Below the pieces are notes generated by a model. It worked only from the letters and a program-made list of their open reading frames with translations. It was not told where the DNA came from and did not search any database. Below are positions 34,054 to 38,515 of a stretch of 38,515 nt of DNA, piece by piece. A program made the translations under genes and the position numbers. Where the stretch lies: assembly GCA_021151615.1 (NCBI GenBank), contig JAGKXA010000007.1, positions 1-38,515 of the forward strand, given 5' to 3'. The DNA comes from Cellvibrionaceae bacterium. GTDB lineage: Bacteria; Pseudomonadota; Gammaproteobacteria; Pseudomonadales; Cellvibrionaceae. Numbering within the stretch: the first letter of the stretch is position 1; each line of letters starts with the position of its first letter.

Positions 34054-35058
34054 TTAATGCAGCAACCCTTTTGATGGGTTATCAATCTTTTGTGGTGTGA
34101 TTGCAGGTTTGTCGGCAATAACAGCGCAATAGTAGTTGACTGCACCCTGTATCAGCGTGGCAGCGTGGATGGAAGATTTTGCATTTGTCATGCGCGGCTC
34201 ATAAAAGCCGTCCTCGGTGTGGAACAGGGGAACAAATCTTCTCGATGCGATTGCTTTATGTAAGTCCGCGGGTGCACCTTCTTCCAAAAGTATTTGAGCA
34301 TGCTCCTCCATGTCTTCTTCAGTGTAGATAACACAGCAGTGTGTGCTGCCGTCTTTTGCTCGCAATTCGAAGCGCGATGGATTGGATAAAAAATAGTGCT
34401 CAACGACCTCCAGTTGAGAGCAAGCTTGCGCAAAATAGAGGGCAAGCTGGGGGTCTGCAAAAAATGGGGTGCCGCTATCGATAGCTTCAGCTTTTAGGCT
34501 ACTGGAAAGCTCGTTAAAGTAGGCGTGTTGGAGCTGTTGAATTGCCTCCTTGAGTTCCTGTTGCATATTTTCACTGTTCTTTTTTAGGTAATAGTGAATG
34601 GTGTTGTTGTTAAAGGCTCTGACAGCTTCAGCAGGCGTCGCATAGCCAGTCAATAATATTTTTTTTATGTTCGAGTTTTTGATTTTTTCGCAAAATTCAA
34701 TTCCATTCATTGCCGGCATTGAATAGTCAACGACCAAAACCGATACTTCCTGAACGCGTAGTTCATCAAAACGCTTAATGTTTTGGTGTGTTAACACTCG
34801 TTTAACCCAGGCGTCAGAATCCCCTTGTAGTTTTGGTTTATCTTCCTCTGCTATGAGTTTTGCTTCGCGCTGGGCGTTATTAATATAGGTGAGGGCTGAA
34901 TCTGTATTGTCAAATGTTTTGACATTAAAGGCGTTTGAAAACTCCAGGGACAATGCATCCAGAAACTCCGGGTTGTCGTCAACAAACACAATCTGTGTTG
35001 GATAGTAATAAAGAGGAATTTTTGATTTCACGCCGGTTATCCCACAAAGGTTTGACAA
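34054..35058 (-). CDS. Response regulator with enlarged receiver domain and unrecognised output domain
   Basis: The 334-residue protein begins with a receiver domain (about 20-165). The acidic pocket is IVFVDDNPEF (Asp27/28), the phosphoacceptor is Asp111 in VLVVDYSMPAMNGIEF, the Thr is Thr137 in ILLTGYA, and the Lys is Lys159 in YYLKKN. The spacing between the first Asp pair and Asp111 is about 83 residues against about 45 in ordinary receivers, because of an insertion rich in charged residues (about 62-105). The C-terminal part (about 190-315; FFADPQLALYFAQACSQLE, FLSNPSRFELRAKDGSTHCC) contains no HTH, GGDEF, EAL or ATPase motif, and I do not recognise it. No ATG is available; the likely start is TTG at 35058, preceded by GAAAGA. 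It is third in the operon after the acyl synthase and the kinase. Confidence 0.85.
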   Translation of the reverse strand: MSNLCGITGVKSKIPLYYYPTQIVFVDDNPEFLDALSLEFSNAFNVKTFDNTDSALTYINNAQREAKLIAEEDKPKLQGDSDAWVKRVLTHQNIKRFDELRVQEVSVLVVDYSMPAMNGIEFCEKIKNSNIKKILLTGYATPAEAVRAFNNNTIHYYLKKNSENMQQELKEAIQQLQHAYFNELSSSLKAEAIDSGTPFFADPQLALYFAQACSQLEVVEHYFLSNPSRFELRAKDGSTHCCVIYTEEDMEEHAQILLEEGAPADLHKAIASRRFVPLFHTEDGFYEPRMTNAKSSIHAATLIQGAVNYYCAVIADKPAITPQKIDNPSKGLLH

Positions 35059-35177
35059 TCTTTCAATGTCTAGGTGACTTTGAATTCATTAGGGTTAATG
35101 AGTCTATTGTATGTCAATTGTGGCGATGTGTGGAGTCGCAGCTGCAACTATGGCAGCTGCTTAATCATATCTGTGAG

Positions 35178-37274
35178 TTACTGATTGAATCGCTTTTCAG
35201 CTGCGTAGGTGGCCCGTCTTTCTGCGAGCTCATCTTTTGCAGGCTCATCAGAGAAGGGTTCTTGCGCCAGTCGCGGTTTCTGGAAACCGAGAGTAAATTT
35301 TGAGCCTTTATTGGGTTCGCTAGTAACCTCTATCTGAGCATTGTGTTCATTGATTATGCGCTTTACTGCCTGCATGCCAATACCATTCCCCAGCTTTTTC
35401 GCGCTAAAGCCAGGCTCCCATAAGTTGGCTAGTTGCTGTTCTGTCATGCCTGTACCGCTGTCTTGTATAGAGAAAAATACCTTTTCATCGTGTTCCCATG
35501 ATTTTACTATCAGTGATAAATCGGCATTTTCCCGGCGCGCTTCAGCTGCATTTTTGATCAGGTTAATGAAGAGGATCTTTAAATCCTCCGCATCACCGTT
35601 GATTTTCGGAACCGCGCCAAACTCATAAGTCACATTATCGAAGGATTTTTCGAATAGATAGAGACAATCCTGAATCAGTGATTCCAATGAACAGGGCTGA
35701 ATCCGGCGTTTATGTTTTCCACCAAGAATACTTGCCATAGTTGCGATGAGTTTTGAGCCTCGCTCGACCTGCTCCAACACTATGTCACGCTGTTTGTCAC
35801 GGTCATAGATGTCGTTTGATAGCACCCCATCGATGATGGCAAATGGGACTTTAATATCATGATGGTAATGGTTCATCAGGCTGAGCATTGACAGGGTTTT
35901 CTTTGCCTCTCCTAACTGCTCTTGCATGTGGTTTAGCCTGATCAGGCGGCTTAACACTTGCCCCAGTTCAGATTTGAGCCATTCAAAAATTTTGAGGTCC
36001 TCATATCGATAGTAAGTGAAATTGGTGGGGTCTCCCACCAGCAAAATAGCAGGGGCCTCGCTACCGGACGTGATTGGTATGCAGAGTGAGGCGTTGAGCT
36101 TTTTCATTTCTTCCTGGAGTGAGTCCGGCATTTCGTCTGCAAGAACTAGTTGTGTCTGGGCGGAGCAGTAGGTAACCAGGGCAGCATCGTGAGATATGGA
36201 TCCAAAGGAGGTTTCATGTGAACGAAGATTACCCTCATTATTGAATTGCTCTCCTTCTTTTTGAATCATTAGTATTTTGTAATTGTTGGTCTTGATAACC
36301 TTTAAAAATAGGTGATCAAGAACATCGATTAACATGGAAAAGCTAATGGAGTTTTTAAGATCAATCTCGGTTTCTGCTTTTACCTGGTCAAAATCGTAGC
36401 CGTTTTTTACCAATATTTTTTTTGCGCTGGGTAGTATCCATTTAAGCAGTCTTGGGTAGGCTTCAAGTATCAGGGCGACAAACATAAGCAGCACGAGAAT
36501 ACCGCCATTGGATTCAGTGTGATCGCCAACAACAGAGGTGACTACGAAGTACAACCACACGAAGAAGCCAAGCAGAATAGCCTTGGTAAGACCAACACTG
36601 AGCGCCAGTCGAAAGTCCATCAGGTTGTGTTGGATTGTCGAGTAGAACAAAAGCGAGACGAAAACAACGTTAGTGATAACGCCAACGAATTTTGAAAGGT
36701 AAAAGCCAAGCCCTGTAGGCATGGAAAATAAAACTATTATTCCGCAGCTAAAACTAACTAGTAGCGTAATGAGAAGCCACTTGAGTCGTTGTTTCTCTCT
36801 GCTAGGAGAACTTTTGTAGGAGGCGCAAACAAGATAAATTGAACCTGCAAAACACCAAACCAAATAACCAATAAAAATGTAATACACTGCATCAAGACGC
36901 GGTAAGTACCCACTATCTGTCGGTGTTAGCTCGGAAGGGAAAAAAAACATATTGCTTAGCCATAACGCAGAGCTTATGCAAGCACCGGAGATAACAAAGA
37001 AATTTTTGAATTTTTTCGAACGGCTGCCTACCAGTCTCCAGGTTAACAATGCAAAGCCAAAAGGAATAAAAAACATTCCTCCTCTGGTTACATGAAAGAG
37101 TATGTTTAACAATTCTTCGTTGCTGATTGAGGTTAAAAAGAAAAGCTCAAGCAACCAAATACTCAACGAGAATAGTAAAAAGGCGAGTGACTTGGCTGCA
37201 GGGTTATCTTTTTTTGCGAAAGCTAACCCTGCCAGACCTAGATCAAACAGTGCCGTAATTAAGTACTGGATCAT
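35178..37274 (-). CDS. Membrane sensor histidine kinase with GAF-like domain (PrsK-like layout)
   Basis: The 698-residue protein has eight or so N-terminal transmembrane helices (about 1-285), with no large periplasmic domain. A GAF-like region follows (about 305-445; KILMIQKEGEQF, ASLCIPITSGSEAPAILLVGDP), then an H-box NHYHHDIKVPFAIIDGV (His471/472). The ATPase has an N-box NLIKNAAEARRE, G1 DSGTGM and G2 KKLGNGIGMQAVKRIINEH. This layout resembles PrsK-type kinases linked to exosortase systems and 7TM-type receptors; an autoinducer or membrane-soluble ligand fits the helical sensor (inference). The ATG at 37274 lies 32 bp inside the end of the acyl synthase gene, so the two are translationally coupled. 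The response regulator follows after 119 bp. The C-terminal 35 residues are Glu/Ala/Lys-rich and probably disordered. Confidence 0.9.
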   Translation of the reverse strand: MIQYLITALFDLGLAGLAFAKKDNPAAKSLAFLLFSLSIWLLELFFLTSISNEELLNILFHVTRGGMFFIPFGFALLTWRLVGSRSKKFKNFFVISGACISSALWLSNMFFFPSELTPTDSGYLPRLDAVYYIFIGYLVWCFAGSIYLVCASYKSSPSREKQRLKWLLITLLVSFSCGIIVLFSMPTGLGFYLSKFVGVITNVVFVSLLFYSTIQHNLMDFRLALSVGLTKAILLGFFVWLYFVVTSVVGDHTESNGGILVLLMFVALILEAYPRLLKWILPSAKKILVKNGYDFDQVKAETEIDLKNSISFSMLIDVLDHLFLKVIKTNNYKILMIQKEGEQFNNEGNLRSHETSFGSISHDAALVTYCSAQTQLVLADEMPDSLQEEMKKLNASLCIPITSGSEAPAILLVGDPTNFTYYRYEDLKIFEWLKSELGQVLSRLIRLNHMQEQLGEAKKTLSMLSLMNHYHHDIKVPFAIIDGVLSNDIYDRDKQRDIVLEQVERGSKLIATMASILGGKHKRRIQPCSLESLIQDCLYLFEKSFDNVTYEFGAVPKINGDAEDLKILFINLIKNAAEARRENADLSLIVKSWEHDEKVFFSIQDSGTGMTEQQLANLWEPGFSAKKLGNGIGMQAVKRIINEHNAQIEVTSEPNKGSKFTLGFQKPRLAQEPFSDEPAKDELAERRATYAAEKRFNQ

Positions 37275-37896
37275 TCTTTTCTACGATATCCACTTTGCTT
37301 TTGATAAAGTCCCTGCATTTCTTAACGTCGCTGCAAATCATTAATACAGTCTTGAAGTTAAGGTGCGGGTACGCTTTTTCCTCTGATGCAAGCTTGCCAC
37401 CAAACATCTGATAGAACTTAATGTGTTCTGTGCGAACGGCGACCACAATGTGTTCTGCATTTTGCCTCACAGCCTCTTCAACTGCTGATCCCAAGAGTAA
37501 AAATCGGGCCTGGATTCCGCCTCTTCTTTGAAATTGAGGATCTATTACAAACTTGTTTGGCTCTAAAAATGTAGATTCATAACCAATAGCTTTTTTGAGT
37601 TCCTCACCAAAGCATTCCATAATCGGGATATCCAAGCCTTTGCCCGGTTTATATACACAAGCTCTTATTGAGCCGACGACATTACTTCTATGGTAGGCAA
37701 GGAAGCATATACTATTGGGCTTTCCATCGTATTCATCAATAAACTTAAGCGACGAATTTTCTTTAATGTACCCTTCGGCACTATAGCTTCTGTAGCGCAT
37801 ACCATACACACGGTCGAGCATGGGGCCTCTTGCAATAACACTATAGTAATCATTTTGTTGGATTGTGGGTTGGTTTTGGATAGCGGTATTTAACAT
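37243..37896 (-). CDS. N-acyl amino acid synthase/autoinducer-synthase-like acyltransferase (FeeM-type GNAT)
   Basis: From the ATG at 37896 the protein has 217 residues. It has the fold pattern of FeeM-like and LuxI-like synthases: LDRVYGMRYRSYSAEGYI (residues about 27-44, matching the R-x-x-x-Y/R-x-x-Y-x-x-x-G N-terminal motif), DEYDGKPNSICFLAY, VVGSIRACVYKP, FVIDPQFQRRGGIQARFLLLG (acyl-donor loop near 125-145) and HIVVAVRTEHIKFYQMFGGKL. Such enzymes join an acyl group from acyl-carrier protein to an amine such as an amino acid. The product here is unknown, and AHL is only one possibility. AGAGGTG before the ATG supports this start over an in-frame ATG 120 bp upstream. It is first in an operon with a kinase and a response regulator. 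Confidence 0.8.
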   Translation of the reverse strand: MLNTAIQNQPTIQQNDYYSVIARGPMLDRVYGMRYRSYSAEGYIKENSSLKFIDEYDGKPNSICFLAYHRSNVVGSIRACVYKPGKGLDIPIMECFGEELKKAIGYESTFLEPNKFVIDPQFQRRGGIQARFLLLGSAVEEAVRQNAEHIVVAVRTEHIKFYQMFGGKLASEEKAYPHLNFKTVLMICSDVKKCRDFIKSKVDIVEKNDPVLNYGTV

Positions 37897-38256
37897 GGGA
37901 CACCTCTTTTTAGTTTGGGTTAAATTGCGTGAAAGCCGCGCTAGACAAGTATTTGTAGATGTCTTAGGCGACAAAATAACATTTGTGTGGCGCCAGGTTT
38001 TTTGATTTGGCGTCAAACTCCATTATGCTTAAAAAATATGCGACCTAAAACAACACTTTTGTAACGGTTAACTACGATGCGTGGATGGCGTCTAAGATCC
38101 TGACTTTCGTCAATTTTTTGGAGTATGCATTTCTAACTATCATGCGTACGTTCATAATCGACAGATTGAGAAAGAGTTATATGTTTGGGGGTATGATTGT
38201 TCGGGTAGTGCACGCTTCAAGGGTTTTTAATTACACAGTTTTTGGATTCATTTTCA
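37897..38256. other. 360-bp intergenic region between divergent genes
   Basis: The spacer separates the acyl synthase operon (minus) from the partial kinase gene (plus) and should contain both promoters. Two related boxes, TGGCGCC near 37988 and TGGCGTC near 38008, are seen. No well-formed promoter pair stands out. A 69-codon frame at 38085-38294 has no ribosome-binding site and overlaps the next gene, so I treat it as non-coding. Confidence 0.4.
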
Positions 38257-38515
38257 ATGTCAGACATACACAACGAGCAGAAAAATATAGATAGCGTCGA
38301 AACCTTGTTTCATGACATCGCAACCCCGTTGTTGGTTGCAAAAATGAAGGCCGAACTTTTGGTGGATCATTTGCCGTTAATTATCAAGGTTTTGGAGGCT
38401 TCGCCGGAATTGTGTCATTCCTTGCCTGCCGGGGAAAAGTTGCGCGAAGCATTGTTGGCTGCACCTGAAATTATGCTGTCGAATTTGAAGGTTGTTCAAA
38501 AGAAAATAAACCTGT
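38257..38515 (+). CDS. Histidine kinase-like protein, N-terminal part (runs off the window)
   Basis: The open frame from ATG 38257 to the window end encodes 86 residues, beginning MSDIHNEQKNIDSVETLF. They contain an H-box-like sequence LFHDIATPLLVAKMKAELL (His19), the dimerisation-helix motif of HisKA-type kinases. A long helix and a loop consistent with a four-helix-bundle domain follow. There is no membrane segment or sensor domain before the H-box, so the kinase appears soluble, or the DHp domain is the extreme N-terminus. The ATPase domain should lie beyond position 38515. No clear ribosome-binding site is present; a TTG at 38242 is the only in-frame alternative. The gene is divergent from the acyl synthase operon and may belong to the same signalling circuit. 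Confidence 0.65.
   Translation, partial: MSDIHNEQKNIDSVETLFHDIATPLLVAKMKAELLVDHLPLIIKVLEASPELCHSLPAGEKLREALLAAPEIMLSNLKVVQKKINL

Noticed and set aside
38085..38294. 69-codon plus-strand frame before the partial kinase
   Set aside because: No ribosome-binding site, overlaps the kinase start in another frame, and composition is like AT-rich non-coding DNA.
1..38515. CRISPR arrays, insertion sequences, prophage or integron elements
   Set aside because: No regularly spaced direct repeats, transposase or integrase motifs, or terminal inverted repeats were seen on reading. The only tandem repeat is inside hvfA.

Overview
The window looks like a chromosomal segment of an aerobic, Gram-negative gammaproteobacterium, most likely of the Cellvibrionaceae (Cellvibrio-like) or a close relative. 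This rests on the kinds of genes present (TonB-ExbB-ExbD, a trimeric-type porin, HrpA, YdiJ, RluA, the ActP/DUF485 pair, a sulfite reductase followed by DUF934) and on moderate GC content with AT-rich spacers. The taxonomic call is inference from gene content and was not searched. I see no tRNA, rRNA, CRISPR array, insertion sequence or phage gene.

Layout. 1-1513 (minus): tonB-exbB-exbD energy-transduction operon, exbD cut by the window edge, with a Fur-box-like site upstream. 1621-2451 (minus): an acyltransferase of the PEP-CTERM/exosortase-associated GNAT type. 2665-8105 (plus): a CNNM/CBS/CorC membrane protein, an orphan hybrid histidine kinase, a possible haem-oxygenase-like metalloprotein, and a JmjC/cupin-8 oxygenase-like protein. 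8236-12198 (plus): the DEAH helicase HrpA. 12427-14371 (plus): an hvfABC-type RiPP cassette, with a Cys-rich repeat precursor, an MNIO (DUF692) modifying enzyme and its DUF2063 partner. 14669-16224 (plus): a porin and a small exported protein. 16302-18453 (minus): sulfite/nitrite reductase and DUF934. 18708-20534 (plus): rluA and a GH16-like lipoprotein with a LacI-type palindrome upstream. 20631-24489 (minus): yjcH-actP acetate uptake and a DesK/DesR-like two-component pair. 24685-25964 (plus): SPFH protein, ribbon-helix-helix protein and DUF4177 protein. 26001-26720 (minus): FCD-type GntR regulator. 26721-27424: a 704-bp gap holding a strong small-RNA candidate. 27425-33135 (minus): DUF349 coiled-coil protein and YdiJ. 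33575-34012 (plus): a stand-alone AraC-type DNA-binding domain. 34054-37896 (minus): an operon for a FeeM/autoinducer-synthase-like acyltransferase, a multi-TM GAF histidine kinase and an unusual response regulator. 38257-end (plus): the start of a second, apparently soluble, histidine kinase.

Two loci deserve attention. The hvfABC cassette should make a periplasmic peptide with seven modified cysteines in a strict 17-residue period, probably for copper. The acyl synthase, membrane kinase and response regulator operon at the right end has the form of a self-contained acyl-signal synthesis and sensing system: the kinase start overlaps the synthase end, the response regulator has an enlarged receiver domain and an unrecognised output domain, and another kinase is divergent. 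A candidate sRNA of about 86 nt at 27134-27219 has a well-spaced sigma-70 promoter, a 5' hairpin and an intrinsic terminator. It is the clearest non-coding element.
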